64,000 bases of DNA from Oscillospiraceae bacterium (GCA_017555565.1 JAFZGF010000051.1:45337-109336); one strand, 5' to 3'; positions 47,255 through 55,769 are shown, numbered from the stretch's first letter. Translations and numbers: made by a program. The notes: generated from the sequence alone by a model not told the origin.

Positions 47255-48057
47255 TGAAAATCAGATTAGACCAATACATTTTTGAACAGGGCTATGCACC
47301 TTCAAAAACACGTGCACAGGCATTGATTATGTCGGGTATTGTATTTGTAAACAATCAGAAAGCAGATAAAGCTGGCACAATGATAAAAGAAACCGATATA
47401 GTTGAAGTTCGCGGCAAAGACTTGAAATATGTAAGCCGTGGCGGCCTTAAGCTTGAAAAAGCAATCAATGAGTACGGACTGGAACTTAAAGATAAAATTT
47501 GTATGGATATCGGTGCATCCACAGGTGGTTTTACAGATTGTATGCTCCAGAACGGTGCCCAGAAAGTTTATGCTGTTGATGTAGGCTACGGTCAGCTTGC
47601 ATGGAAACTGCGTAGTGACGAACGAGTAAAAAATATGGAAAAAACAAATATCCGCAATGTTACTGTGGATATGCTGGACGAAAAAATCAACTTCTTCAGC
47701 GTAGACGTTTCTTTCATTTCTCTCAAACATATTTTCCCGGTTGCTTATGCTATATCTACAGATGAGGTTATTGGCGCTTGTCTTGTTAAACCACAGTTTG
47801 AAGCAGGCAAAGAAAAAGTAGGCAAAAAAGGTGTTGTAAGGGACAGCGAAGTTCACAGAGAAGTTATCGAAAATGTAATCGGTATGGCAAATGAAAATGG
47901 TTTCTATGTTCACAACCTTACATTTTCTCCAATAAAAGGACCTGAAGGCAATATTGAGTTTCTTATTGTTATATCTAAAGACAGCGAAAGAGAAACTGTT
48001 ACACAACAGGATATCGACGATGTAGTTCTTCGGGCAAAACAACATTTGGGTGATTAA
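47254..48057 (+). CDS. tlyA: TlyA family rRNA 2'-O-methyltransferase
   Basis: A 267-residue protein with an N-terminal S4 RNA-binding domain (RLDQYIFEQGYAPSKTRAQA) and an FtsJ-type methyltransferase domain with motif I MDIGASTGGFTDCML and YAVDVGYGQLAWKLR. TlyA enzymes methylate 16S and/or 23S rRNA cytidines; older annotation calls them haemolysins. Coupled to dxs upstream and to nadK immediately downstream. Confidence 0.94.
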   Translation: MKIRLDQYIFEQGYAPSKTRAQALIMSGIVFVNNQKADKAGTMIKETDIVEVRGKDLKYVSRGGLKLEKAINEYGLELKDKICMDIGASTGGFTDCMLQNGAQKVYAVDVGYGQLAWKLRSDERVKNMEKTNIRNVTVDMLDEKINFFSVDVSFISLKHIFPVAYAISTDEVIGACLVKPQFEAGKEKVGKKGVVRDSEVHREVIENVIGMANENGFYVHNLTFSPIKGPEGNIEFLIVISKDSERETVTQQDIDDVVLRAKQHLGD

Positions 48058-48903
48058 ATGAAATTCTTTTTGAAAATAAATTTGTCAAAAGAAAACAGCA
48101 TACCTGTTGTTCAGCAGGTTTTGCAGTTACTTGATGAAGAAAAACACGAATATATGTTGTGCTGTGATGACCGGTTGGGTGATTTGGTTACCCGTGACAG
48201 ATGCGCAGTGTCAGTTCTTGAAGGTGTCAGATGGTGCGATGTAATTATTACAATAGGCGGAGATGGTACTTTATTAGGAGTAGGGCAGACAGCCGCTGAT
48301 TACAATAAACCTGTATTTGGTATCAATACAGGTCATTTAGGTTTTCTTACTGCTATTGAGGGAAATCAACTTGACCTTCTTAAAAGTATTTCCGACAATA
48401 AATCATTCGCAGTAAAGAAGCATCATTTTATACAGGCAAAAATCAATGATGGTCCATGGTATTATTGTCTTAATGATGTTGTTATTTCTAAAAATATTTA
48501 TAGCAACACAGTTGAGCTTTTGCTACAGAGCAATGGTAGTCAGATTATGGGCTTTGCAGGAGATGGTGTAATTATTGCAACATCAACGGGGTCAACTGCA
48601 TATTCACTTTCAGTTGGTGGCCCTATCGTTGACAGCGATTTGCAGGCTATAATAATCAGTCCTGTGGCTCCACACAGTTTAAACAGAACATCAATAGTTA
48701 TGGGTGCTGATAAACATATCAAAATAACAGCATCAGACAGATATAACAATAAAGCATATATTGTTTTTGATGGTGCTATGCACCAGGAAATAAGCGAAAC
48801 AGACATAATTTCTGTTCAGGTTTCTGAAAAGTATGTATCTATTTACACTTTGGGAAACTTCGGACAGTTTGAAAAAGTAGATAAAAAATTAAAATCAAGA
48901 TAA
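48058..48903 (+). CDS. nadK: NAD kinase
   Basis: Makes NADP from NAD with ATP or polyphosphate. It has 281 residues. The catalytic GGDGT motif (ITIGGDGTLLG near residue 65), GINTGHLGFLTAIE, the LNDVVISK asparagine-aspartate segment and TSTGSTAYSLSVGGPIV are all intact. It starts directly after the tlyA stop. Confidence 0.97.
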   Translation: MKFFLKINLSKENSIPVVQQVLQLLDEEKHEYMLCCDDRLGDLVTRDRCAVSVLEGVRWCDVIITIGGDGTLLGVGQTAADYNKPVFGINTGHLGFLTAIEGNQLDLLKSISDNKSFAVKKHHFIQAKINDGPWYYCLNDVVISKNIYSNTVELLLQSNGSQIMGFAGDGVIIATSTGSTAYSLSVGGPIVDSDLQAIIISPVAPHSLNRTSIVMGADKHIKITASDRYNNKAYIVFDGAMHQEISETDIISVQVSEKYVSIYTLGNFGQFEKVDKKLKSR

Positions 48904-48922
48904 AAAGTAAAAGGAGTCACTT

Positions 48923-49378
48923 ATGAAAAAGGCCAGACACAAGAAAATACTTTCCCTTATAAGCGAATTCAATATTGACAGACAGGAAGTGCTGCTGGAA
49001 TACCTTAAAAATGAAGGTTTCAAGGTAACTCAGGCAACAGTTTCAAGAGATATAAAAGAGTTGAATCTGGTTAAAATTGTATCTTCCAATGGCGAATACA
49101 AATATGCGCAGAACACTATTGTTGAAGACACAAAGGCTGCTTTTACCCGTTTTGACTATATTTTTTCAGAATCTATCAAAACCGTAGATTATGCACAGAA
49201 TATTATTGTTATCAAATGTCACACAGCTATGGCTCAGGCAGCTTGTGAAATGTTCGATAATCTCCATTGGGATGGTGTTGTGGGTACTCTTGCAGGCGAA
49301 AACACAATATTTATTGTTGTTAAAAACGAAGATATTGCCCATAATCTTTGCGAAAAACTGAGACACTATATTAAATAA
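48923..49378 (+). CDS. argR: Arginine repressor ArgR/AhrC
   Basis: Hexameric arginine-responsive regulator, 151 residues. The winged-helix domain carries KVTQATVSRDIKELNLVK; the C-terminal oligomerisation and arginine-binding domain ends in VVGTLAGENTIFIVVKNED. AAGGAG precedes ATG. The nadK-argR-recN order is conserved in Firmicutes. ArgR targets are not visible in this window. Confidence 0.96.
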   Translation: MKKARHKKILSLISEFNIDRQEVLLEYLKNEGFKVTQATVSRDIKELNLVKIVSSNGEYKYAQNTIVEDTKAAFTRFDYIFSESIKTVDYAQNIIVIKCHTAMAQAACEMFDNLHWDGVVGTLAGENTIFIVVKNEDIAHNLCEKLRHYIK

Positions 49379-49390
49379 ATTGGTGGTAGT

Positions 49391-51058
49391 ATGCTTTGTG
49401 AGCTTATTATAGAAAATGTTGCCGTTATTGAAAAAGCAGTCATAGATTTCCGTAAAGGTTTTACTTGTCTGACTGGCGAAACCGGCGCAGGTAAATCCAT
49501 TATCATCGATTCCATCAATGCAATAATGGGGGACAGAGTTTCCAAAAATATAGTAAGAACAGGTGCTGAAAAAGCATCTGTTGTTGCTGTGTTTGAAAAT
49601 CTGGAACAGAGCATTATTGACAAAGCTATGGAAATGGATATAGACCTTCGTGATGAATGTATTGTTTCACGACAGATTACAGCAGAAGGTAAAAGTACAG
49701 CACGTATAAATGCTGTGCCATATCCGGCATCTGTTCTTAAAACACTCTTTAATGACGCCATCAATATTCACGGCCAGCATGACAGCCAGAGCCTTCTTAC
49801 TCCATCAAAACATATAGGAATATTGGATTCTTTCGGCGTCGATTCTGCAGTAAAGGCTGCCTATTATCAGTTTTACAGGGAATATACATCTCTTGACAAA
49901 CAAATTAAAGAACTTGAAGATATTGACAGAAACAGCCGGAATACTCTCGAGTTGCTTACATATCAGGTTCAGGAAATTGAAGATGCTGCTCTTTCTGTCG
50001 AAGAAGAATTACAGCTTAACAATGATAAACAGCTGATTAAAAACGCTGAAAAGATAATCGGCTCTTTATCACAAGCATATACATATCTTTTCGGTGATGA
50101 CAATATGCTTGGCGGCTTGTCTGCGTTGCAGGAAGCAGCATCCAATACAGAAATGGTAGCTTCCTTTTCTGAAAGTCTGTATTCAATAAGTGAAAAGCTT
50201 AATGAGGCAGCCGTTATTGCCCAGGATGCCGGATTTGAACTTAAAAATTATATAGATGATTTTGATACCGACGTATCTGCGATTGACGAAATAGAAGAAC
50301 GTCTTGACATTTACTACCGTCTTAAAAGAAAATACGGTCCTGAAGTTGAAGATGTATTGAATTTTTATGAAGAAAGCAAAGCTCAACTGGAAAAAATAGA
50401 ATTTGCCCGGGAAAAACTTGACCTGCTTTATGAAGAAAGAAAAGTTATTCTTGATAAACTTTCAATTTCGGCAGACAGACTTACAAATAACAGAAAAGAA
50501 GTTTTTGAAAAATTGGCAGGAGAAATACAAAAATCTTTGGATTTCCTTAATATGCCTGATGTTAAGTTGTATTTATCTTGTGAAAAGAAAGATTTCTCTT
50601 CAAATGGTCAGGATAATATTGAATTCCTTATTTCAACCAATAGGGGCGAAGAAGCAAAACCTATGGCTAAAATTGCTTCAGGCGGTGAACTTTCAAGAAT
50701 TATGCTTGCAATAAAGAGTGTTCTTGCTGAAAGAGAAGAAACACATACTTTGATTTTTGACGAAATAGATACAGGTGTTTCTGGCTCAGCTGCAATGAAA
50801 ATCGGTAAGTTACTTAAAGATACTTCAAACGGTAAACAGGTATTGTGTGTAACACATTCAGCACAGATAGCCGCTTTTGCCGACAACCATCTGTTTATAC
50901 AGAAAAATGTAAAGGATGATTCAACTTATACATCTGTGAAACAGCTTTCGAGTGAAGAACGCGAAAGGGAAATTGCAAGAATTATTTCCGGTGACAATAT
51001 TTCTGAAACTGCTCTTATGAATGCAAGGGAAATGATTGCCCTTGCAAAAAACAGTTGA
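49391..51058 (+). CDS. recN: DNA repair protein RecN
   Basis: SMC-like ATPase acting early in double-strand break repair. It has 555 residues. Walker A is GETGAGKSIIID near the N-terminus, the signature is ASGGELSRIMLAI, and Walker B is LIFDEIDTGVSG; long coiled coils fill residues 150-400. The perfect -35 of the tyrS leader promoter overlaps its stop codon, and the spoIVB-spo0A pair that often follows recN is not here. Confidence 0.97.
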   Translation: MLCELIIENVAVIEKAVIDFRKGFTCLTGETGAGKSIIIDSINAIMGDRVSKNIVRTGAEKASVVAVFENLEQSIIDKAMEMDIDLRDECIVSRQITAEGKSTARINAVPYPASVLKTLFNDAINIHGQHDSQSLLTPSKHIGILDSFGVDSAVKAAYYQFYREYTSLDKQIKELEDIDRNSRNTLELLTYQVQEIEDAALSVEEELQLNNDKQLIKNAEKIIGSLSQAYTYLFGDDNMLGGLSALQEAASNTEMVASFSESLYSISEKLNEAAVIAQDAGFELKNYIDDFDTDVSAIDEIEERLDIYYRLKRKYGPEVEDVLNFYEESKAQLEKIEFAREKLDLLYEERKVILDKLSISADRLTNNRKEVFEKLAGEIQKSLDFLNMPDVKLYLSCEKKDFSSNGQDNIEFLISTNRGEEAKPMAKIASGGELSRIMLAIKSVLAEREETHTLIFDEIDTGVSGSAAMKIGKLLKDTSNGKQVLCVTHSAQIAAFADNHLFIQKNVKDDSTYTSVKQLSSEEREREIARIISGDNISETALMNAREMIALAKNS

Positions 51059-51083
51059 CAAGAATTTATCTAAGTGATAATAT
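51055..51083 (+). promoter_or_regulatory. Sigma-A promoter of the tyrS T-box leader
   Basis: A consensus TTGACA (51055-51060), 17-base spacer and TAATAT (51078-51083) preceded by TGA. The -35 box overlaps the recN stop codon. Confidence 0.85.
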
Positions 51084-51105
51084 TTTTGTATATTGAAAAA
51101 CGCTA

Positions 51106-51359
51106 TGACAAAGACAAGTAACTGGAAAAGTGCGGTACAGAGAGAGTGCGGTTGGTGAAAGCACGACTTGAGTTTTCAGCGAATACCCTTTCGAGCGGCA
51201 GCCCGAAGTAACAGTAGGCGCTGACGGACATTCCCGTTACAGAATAAAAAGTCTTTGTACTTTGTGAGACGGATTATCGCGAGATTTTCCGTAAACAGAG
51301 GTGGTACCGTGTTATATTTAACGCCCTCTGCCAGAACGGCAGGCGGCGTTTTTTTATTT
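51106..51359 (+). ncRNA. Tyrosine T-box riboswitch
   Basis: The 347-base gap between recN and tyrS holds a complete T-box leader. Stem I is closed by ACAAAGAC (51108-51115) and GTCTTTGT (51251-51258). The 5' side has the S-turn AGTA (51117-51120) and the 3' side has the specifier TAC at 51238-51240 followed by AGAA, so it reads tRNA-Tyr. The T-box proper is GAGGTGGTACCGTG at 51298-51311; its CAGAGG (51296-51301) can pair with CCTCTG (51325-51330) as antiterminator. Uncharged tRNA-Tyr would stabilise the antiterminator and switch on tyrS. Confidence 0.95.
51320..51357 (+). terminator. Regulated terminator of the tyrS T-box
   Basis: AACGCC-CT-CTGCC pairs with GGCAG-GC-GGCGTT (13 positions, one mismatch) around AGAAC and is followed by seven or more T residues. 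The 5' arm contains the antiterminator partner CCTCTG, making the two structures mutually exclusive. Confidence 0.93.
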
Positions 51360-51405
51360 CCATTTTGCCCGCCAGCTGAAAAAGATTTTTAAGGAGGACT
51401 TAATA

Positions 51406-52659
51406 ATGGAATTTAATGGCATGAAATTACCTGATAATGCTTACGACCTGCTGGTTGAAAGAGGTCTTATTGCAGGTGTAACAAACCCAGAAATCGTTCG
51501 TGAACTGATGGAAAAAGAAAAGATCACATTCTACATCGGTTTTGACCCTACTGCAGACAGCCTTCATGTTGGCCACTTCCTGCAGCTGCTGGTTATGAGA
51601 TATATGCAGATGTACGGCCACAGACCAATCGCTCTTATCGGTGGCGGTACATGTATGATTGGTGACCCTTCAGGCAAAGCTGATATGCGTCGTATTATGC
51701 CAAGAGAAGAAATAGATGCTAATGGCGAAAAATTTAAAGTTACAATGAAAAAACTGCTTGATTTCTCTGAAGGCAAAGCTATTATGCTTAATAATGCTGA
51801 CTGGCTGATGGAACTGAACTATGTTAACTTCCTGCGTGAAGTAGGCTGGCATTTCTCTGTAAACAAAATGCTTTCTGCTGATGCTTTCAAAGTAAGAATG
51901 GACAGAGACATCGGTCTTACATTCACAGAATTCAACTACATGCTGATGCAGGGTTACGACTTCTACCGTCTGTTCAATGACTACGGCTGTATTGCACAGT
52001 TTGGCGGTTCTGACCAGTGGTCAAACATTCTTGCAGGTACAGAACTTATCCGTAAAAAAGATGGTAAAGATGCTTATGGTGTAACATTCAACCTGCTGAC
52101 AACTGCTGATGGCGTAAAAATGGGCAAAACTGTTAAAGGCGCTGTATGGCTTGATCCAACAAAAACATCTCCATATGAATTTTTCCAGTACTGGAGAAAC
52201 ATTAATGATGCTGACGTTGCAAACTGTATGCGTATGCTGACACTTATTCCTCTGGAAGAAATCAATGCATATGTTGAAAAAGGCGGTGCAGCATTCAATG
52301 AAGCAAAAGAAAGACTGGCATACACACTGACAGAAATGATTCACTCCAAAGAAGACGCAGACCTGGCTCTGAAAACTTCACGTGAACTGTTCTCTGGTGC
52401 TGCAAACAGTGATACAATGCCTGCATTTGCACTTTCCGATGAAAACTTTACAGATGGTAAAATTGCTATTCTGGACCTGCTTGTAGCATCCAAACTTGCT
52501 CCATCCAAATCTGAAGCAAGACGTCTTGTAATGCAGGGCGGTATCCTTGTAAATGATGAAAAAGTTGAAGCTATTGATGCTGCATGGGACAAAGCTGCAT
52601 TCAACGAAACATTTATCGTTAAAAAAGGCAAAAAAACATTTCTTAAAATTACACTGTAA
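51406..52659 (+). CDS. tyrS: Tyrosyl-tRNA synthetase
   Basis: Class I synthetase charging tRNA-Tyr. It has 417 residues. The HIGH motif reads HVGHFLQLL within FYIGFDPTADSLHVGHFL, the KMSKS motif is VKMGKTVKG, and a C-terminal S4 domain (LAPSKSEARRLVMQGGILVN) ends the protein. AAGGAGG precedes ATG. It is controlled by the T-box leader immediately upstream. Confidence 0.98.
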   Translation: MEFNGMKLPDNAYDLLVERGLIAGVTNPEIVRELMEKEKITFYIGFDPTADSLHVGHFLQLLVMRYMQMYGHRPIALIGGGTCMIGDPSGKADMRRIMPREEIDANGEKFKVTMKKLLDFSEGKAIMLNNADWLMELNYVNFLREVGWHFSVNKMLSADAFKVRMDRDIGLTFTEFNYMLMQGYDFYRLFNDYGCIAQFGGSDQWSNILAGTELIRKKDGKDAYGVTFNLLTTADGVKMGKTVKGAVWLDPTKTSPYEFFQYWRNINDADVANCMRMLTLIPLEEINAYVEKGGAAFNEAKERLAYTLTEMIHSKEDADLALKTSRELFSGAANSDTMPAFALSDENFTDGKIAILDLLVASKLAPSKSEARRLVMQGGILVNDEKVEAIDAAWDKAAFNETFIVKKGKKTFLKITL

Positions 52660-52669
52660 TTAAATAACA

Positions 52670-52700
52670 AAAGGCGGAGAGTAAGATCTCCGCCTTTTTA
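52670..52700. terminator. Bidirectional terminator between tyrS and the radical-SAM operon
   Basis: An 11-bp perfect stem (52670-52680 with 52687-52697) with a 6-base loop has T-runs on both strands. The stop codon of the - strand gene overlaps its right edge. Confidence 0.92.
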
Positions 52701-53951
52701 TAGTTCGATTTTTTCAGGGAATGCATGTTCTCGCATAATTCCCCACATTTTGTCAATGTAAGAAAGAGTATAGAAGTTTTCGTAATAATGGTAATAGAAA
52801 GCTCCTTTCAATGTCATTTTATATATGCCGTTTTCTTCAGTTACAAAACCAAGTAACTTTGCAACGAGAATTTCCAAACCGTACATTTTCTTAAGTTTTT
52901 TGCCAAAGAATTTTTCAAAATCTTTTTCATCTACCTGTGTACTGTATGCAGTCCAGAAAAGATAATATACCATGCGCTGTCTTTCAGTAAATCTGATGGT
53001 AAGGGATGTTGCAAGATTATGATTGTCAATTCTGTTGCAATACTCATCTGTTGAGAAAGTATTTATTTTGAATTGGTCTTTTAACAATGTTGTAGCTGAA
53101 CATCCAAACCCAAGAAAGTTATCTCTTGTCATAGATGAGTATCCAGCCTGTTTTTCACTGGCAAAAGTCCATATAGAACTGCGTTCATATCCTTGGTCAA
53201 GACAATAGTTTGTTATTTTATCAAGTAATTTACGCTTTTCTCTTTTATCTATAGACTTTACTGTGCTTTTGGTAAAAGTAAAATCTATAAATGGGTAAAT
53301 AGCAATATGGTTTGCACCGTGGGAGAATGCTGTTTCAATATCCTTTTTCAAGTCATCATAAGTCTGTTGAGGCAGTGCAAATATAAAATCCATTGAAATG
53401 GTTTCAAATTTTACCTGTGATAAGACATCATATAACTTATTTTCGTCAACTGTTTTTCTACCCAGAATATTTTGATACTTATCCTGAAAAGACTGAATGC
53501 CTATACTTAACTTTGTAACACCTGCTTCTTTAAGCTTTTCAAGTGTCGGGATTGTAACATTGTCCGGATGAAGTTCCACACCAATACCTTCTATAATGAT
53601 AAAATGCTCATTCAGGGCATCAATTATTTCTTTTATTCTGTCTGCTGCCAATGCCGGTGTGCCGCCTCCGAAATAAAGGCTGGTCACTTTTTTCTTTTCT
53701 GTATAGCCACTGCCAACCAGATGAATTTCTTTTATAAGGGAATCTATGTATTTATCACATTTATCCTTATTATAAATTTCTTTGCAGTAAGGACAAAAAT
53801 TGCATATACTTTTGCAGAATGGAATATGTACATACAATCCCAGATTATCGCAATATTTATATTCAAGCGTGCTGTCATATTCGTTTGTAAAAGTAAATGG
53901 CTTGGTTGTTCTTGTAAGCCACATTCTTGTAATATCAGTTATTAAACTCAT
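52698..53951 (-). CDS. HemN-related radical SAM enzyme
   Basis: A 417-residue radical SAM protein of the coproporphyrinogen III dehydrogenase-like family. The cluster motif is CX3CX2C (Cys46, 50, 53) within YVHIPFCKSICNFCPYC, with a further Cys56; then SLYFGGGTPALAADR, GVELHPDN, LSIGIQSFQ and the MDFIFALPQQT segment typical of HemN relatives, and a C-terminal HemN_C-like winged region. HemN homologues include true oxidases, HemW chaperones and ChuW/HutW-type haem-degrading methyltransferases; motifs do not let me choose. It lies seven bases behind a second radical SAM gene, an unusual pairing. Confidence 0.87.
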   Translation of the reverse strand: MSLITDITRMWLTRTTKPFTFTNEYDSTLEYKYCDNLGLYVHIPFCKSICNFCPYCKEIYNKDKCDKYIDSLIKEIHLVGSGYTEKKKVTSLYFGGGTPALAADRIKEIIDALNEHFIIIEGIGVELHPDNVTIPTLEKLKEAGVTKLSIGIQSFQDKYQNILGRKTVDENKLYDVLSQVKFETISMDFIFALPQQTYDDLKKDIETAFSHGANHIAIYPFIDFTFTKSTVKSIDKREKRKLLDKITNYCLDQGYERSSIWTFASEKQAGYSSMTRDNFLGFGCSATTLLKDQFKINTFSTDEYCNRIDNHNLATSLTIRFTERQRMVYYLFWTAYSTQVDEKDFEKFFGKKLKKMYGLEILVAKLLGFVTEENGIYKMTLKGAFYYHYYENFYTLSYIDKMWGIMREHAFPEKIEL

Positions 53952-53958
53952 AGTTCAC

Positions 53959-54861
53959 CTATATGTATTTCAAATATGTAGTTAACATTTCAAATATTAT
54001 TTTAAGATTACCGCGGAAAAGCAATGTGTATTCTGCTACAAAGAAATAACCGCATTTTTCACATAATCCATCTTCGTGTATGCATCTGCCGCAAACACTG
54101 ATTTTTCTATCTTCGATTACTACGCACTGGTGACAAGGAGTAGGGAAGGTGTTGTGGATAATATATTTGAACGCACTTTTAAGATTGAAAACAGGGCAGT
54201 CTTCTTTCATCATTTCTTTTATATCATCACATATTCTCTGTTTGTCTTCCACAGTCAGCTCAAGTTCTTTTGTATCAGGGTATGGTGTATGGAAGTTAAA
54301 AGAAACAGCTTTTACATTTTTGGTATCTCTTGCAGTGCGGCAAACATTTTTTACTGTGTTTTTGTTTATCTGATTTACTGCCATGTAGAAACATATATTG
54401 TCTGATGTGGCATTTGCAATATTGTGCATAATTAAATCATAAGTATCCCCACGGATATCATTATGCTTTTCTTTATCGCCATCCAGACTTAATAAAATCA
54501 AATCAGCTTCAGGCAAATCAAGAGGGTAGGTGCCGTTTGTTACAACATTGACTATCATAAATCCCATTTGTTTGGCTTCGATAACCAAATCGCGCAGGGT
54601 TTTATCGCCATCTTCCCATAAAAATGTTTCACCGCCACAGAAAAACAGAATTCTTACACCCATATTGTACAGCTGTTCCATTTCTTTTTTTATTTGACTG
54701 TAAGGATGTACAATGGCTGTGATATTGTTTACCGAGCAATGTTTACAATGAAGATTGCATTTATCAGTTACAATAACAGTGCCAAGTATAGGTTTTTTCT
54801 GCCTGAATAAAATAGTTTTTACACCAAATGTAGCTAAATATGCAAAAGAAGACAGTTTCAT
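53959..54861 (-). CDS. Radical SAM protein with three C-terminal CxxC motifs
   Basis: A 300-residue radical SAM protein. The SAM cluster motif is Cys35, 39, 42 in VTDKCNLHCKHCS, followed by FFCGGETFLWEDGD and ADLILLSLDGD. The C-terminal region carries CHQC, CGRC and CEKC, enough for an auxiliary iron-sulphur cluster of SPASM type or a zinc ribbon. An N-terminal stretch (FAYLATFGVKTILF) and C-terminal stretch are amphipathic or hydrophobic and could touch the membrane. AAGGAGT lies upstream of ATG. No precursor peptide or transporter gene is adjacent. Substrate unknown. Confidence 0.85.
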   Translation of the reverse strand: MKLSSFAYLATFGVKTILFRQKKPILGTVIVTDKCNLHCKHCSVNNITAIVHPYSQIKKEMEQLYNMGVRILFFCGGETFLWEDGDKTLRDLVIEAKQMGFMIVNVVTNGTYPLDLPEADLILLSLDGDKEKHNDIRGDTYDLIMHNIANATSDNICFYMAVNQINKNTVKNVCRTARDTKNVKAVSFNFHTPYPDTKELELTVEDKQRICDDIKEMMKEDCPVFNLKSAFKYIIHNTFPTPCHQCVVIEDRKISVCGRCIHEDGLCEKCGYFFVAEYTLLFRGNLKIIFEMLTTYLKYI

Positions 54862-54895
54862 AAATACTCCTTATTTTTGTAAATCTATGACTAAT

Positions 54896-54924
54896 ATGAT
54901 AACATTTGCTGTACAAAAATACAA
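54896..54924 (-). promoter_or_regulatory. Promoter of the radical-SAM operon
   Basis: On the - strand: TTGTAT (54924-54919), 17-base spacer, TATCAT (54901-54896) with TGT in front (extended -10). The -35 box overlaps the dyad at 54923-54941. Confidence 0.55.
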
Positions 54925-54941
54925 TTAAGATTGTCTTAATT
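54923..54941. repeat. Perfect dyad in the divergent intergenic region (operator candidate)
   Basis: AATTAAGA and TCTTAATT flank TTG, an 8-3-8 perfect palindrome. It overlaps the -35 of the - strand radical-SAM promoter and lies 21 bases upstream of the + strand -35. Such symmetry suits a dimeric regulator. Confidence 0.45.
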
Positions 54942-54961
54942 TTTAAAGTGGAATATATCTT

Positions 54962-54990
54962 TTGCGTTATTTATATTTTTGTGTTATAAT
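54962..54990 (+). promoter_or_regulatory. Promoter of the metallophosphoesterase gene
   Basis: TTGCGT (54962-54967), 17-base spacer, extended -10 TGTTATAAT ending at 54990. The 17 bases from 54982 are identical to those from 28021 in the ligA promoter. Confidence 0.65.
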
Positions 54991-55030
54991 AAATTGTTAC
55001 AAATAATTTTACTTTATTTTGGAGGTAAGT

Positions 55031-55717
55031 TTGTCAATATTCGTAATAGGAGATTTGCATCTGTCCTTCGGTGTTGAAAAACCAATGGATATTTTTCAGG
55101 GATGGGAAAACCACTGGCAGAGAATTGAAAGAAACTGGCGAAAACTCGTAAAAGATACTGATACTGTTATTATTCCAGGGGATATTTCCTGGGGATTGAC
55201 GATAGATGAGGTATTGCCTGATTTTCAGTTTATTAATAGTTTACCTGGTCAGAAAATTATATCCAAAGGCAACCACGACTACTGGTGGCAGACAGCAAAA
55301 AAACTGCAGCAATTTATAGAAAAAAACAATTTTGGTACTATTAGATTTCTGCACAACAACAGCTACGAGGTAGAAGATAAAATCATATGTGGTACACGTG
55401 GCTGGATATTTGAAAACGGTCAGCGGCAGGACGAAAAAGTAATTCTTCGCGAGGCAGGTCGTTTGAAAACATCGCTGGATTATATAAAAAACACTGATAA
55501 AGAGAAAATTGTTTTTCTTCATTATCCTACAGTTTATCAGGAACAGCGAGCAAATCATATAATTAACACACTTAAAGAATATAATATCAAGAGATGTTTT
55601 TACGGACATCTTCACGGCAAAACAATTAATTATGCGTTTAATGGTGTGCACGAAGGCACAAAATACAAATTAATTTCAGCAGATGCTATTGATTTTTGTC
55701 CATATATAATTGATTAA
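55031..55717 (+). CDS. Metallophosphoesterase
   Basis: A 228-residue calcineurin-like phosphoesterase. Metal motifs are in order: VIGDLHLSFG (DxH), VIIPGDISWGL (GD), ISKGNHDYWW (GNHD), FLHYPTV (H) and CFYGHLHGKTI (GHLH). The best start is TTG at 55031, five bases after GGAGG; the TTG at 55019 would overlap that site. The substrate cannot be told from sequence. It is probably monocistronic, since tig has its own promoter overlapping this stop codon. Confidence 0.9.
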   Translation: MSIFVIGDLHLSFGVEKPMDIFQGWENHWQRIERNWRKLVKDTDTVIIPGDISWGLTIDEVLPDFQFINSLPGQKIISKGNHDYWWQTAKKLQQFIEKNNFGTIRFLHNNSYEVEDKIICGTRGWIFENGQRQDEKVILREAGRLKTSLDYIKNTDKEKIVFLHYPTVYQEQRANHIINTLKEYNIKRCFYGHLHGKTINYAFNGVHEGTKYKLISADAIDFCPYIID

Positions 55718-55738
55718 TCTTTTTTTGTGTGGTATAAT
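55710..55738 (+). promoter_or_regulatory. Sigma-A promoter of tig
   Basis: TTGATT (55710-55715), 17-base spacer, extended -10 TGGTATAAT ending at 55738. The -35 overlaps the stop codon of the preceding gene. Confidence 0.75.
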
Positions 55739-55744
55739 TATTTA

Positions 55745-55769
55745 GTCGTAGTGCGTTTTCCACTACGGC
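55745..55769 (+). other. 5'-terminal stem-loop of the tig transcript
   Basis: GTCGTAGTG (55745-55753) and CACTACGGC (55761-55769) form nine pairs (one G-U) with a 7-base loop. The stem begins about where transcription should start, seven bases after the -10, and there is no T-tract, so it looks like an mRNA-stabilising 5' hairpin rather than a terminator. Confidence 0.5.

Noticed and set aside
47302-48045. Long - strand open frame (247 codons) opposite tlyA
   Set aside because: The + strand frame contains intact S4 and FtsJ motifs with operon coupling; the antisense product has no recognisable features.
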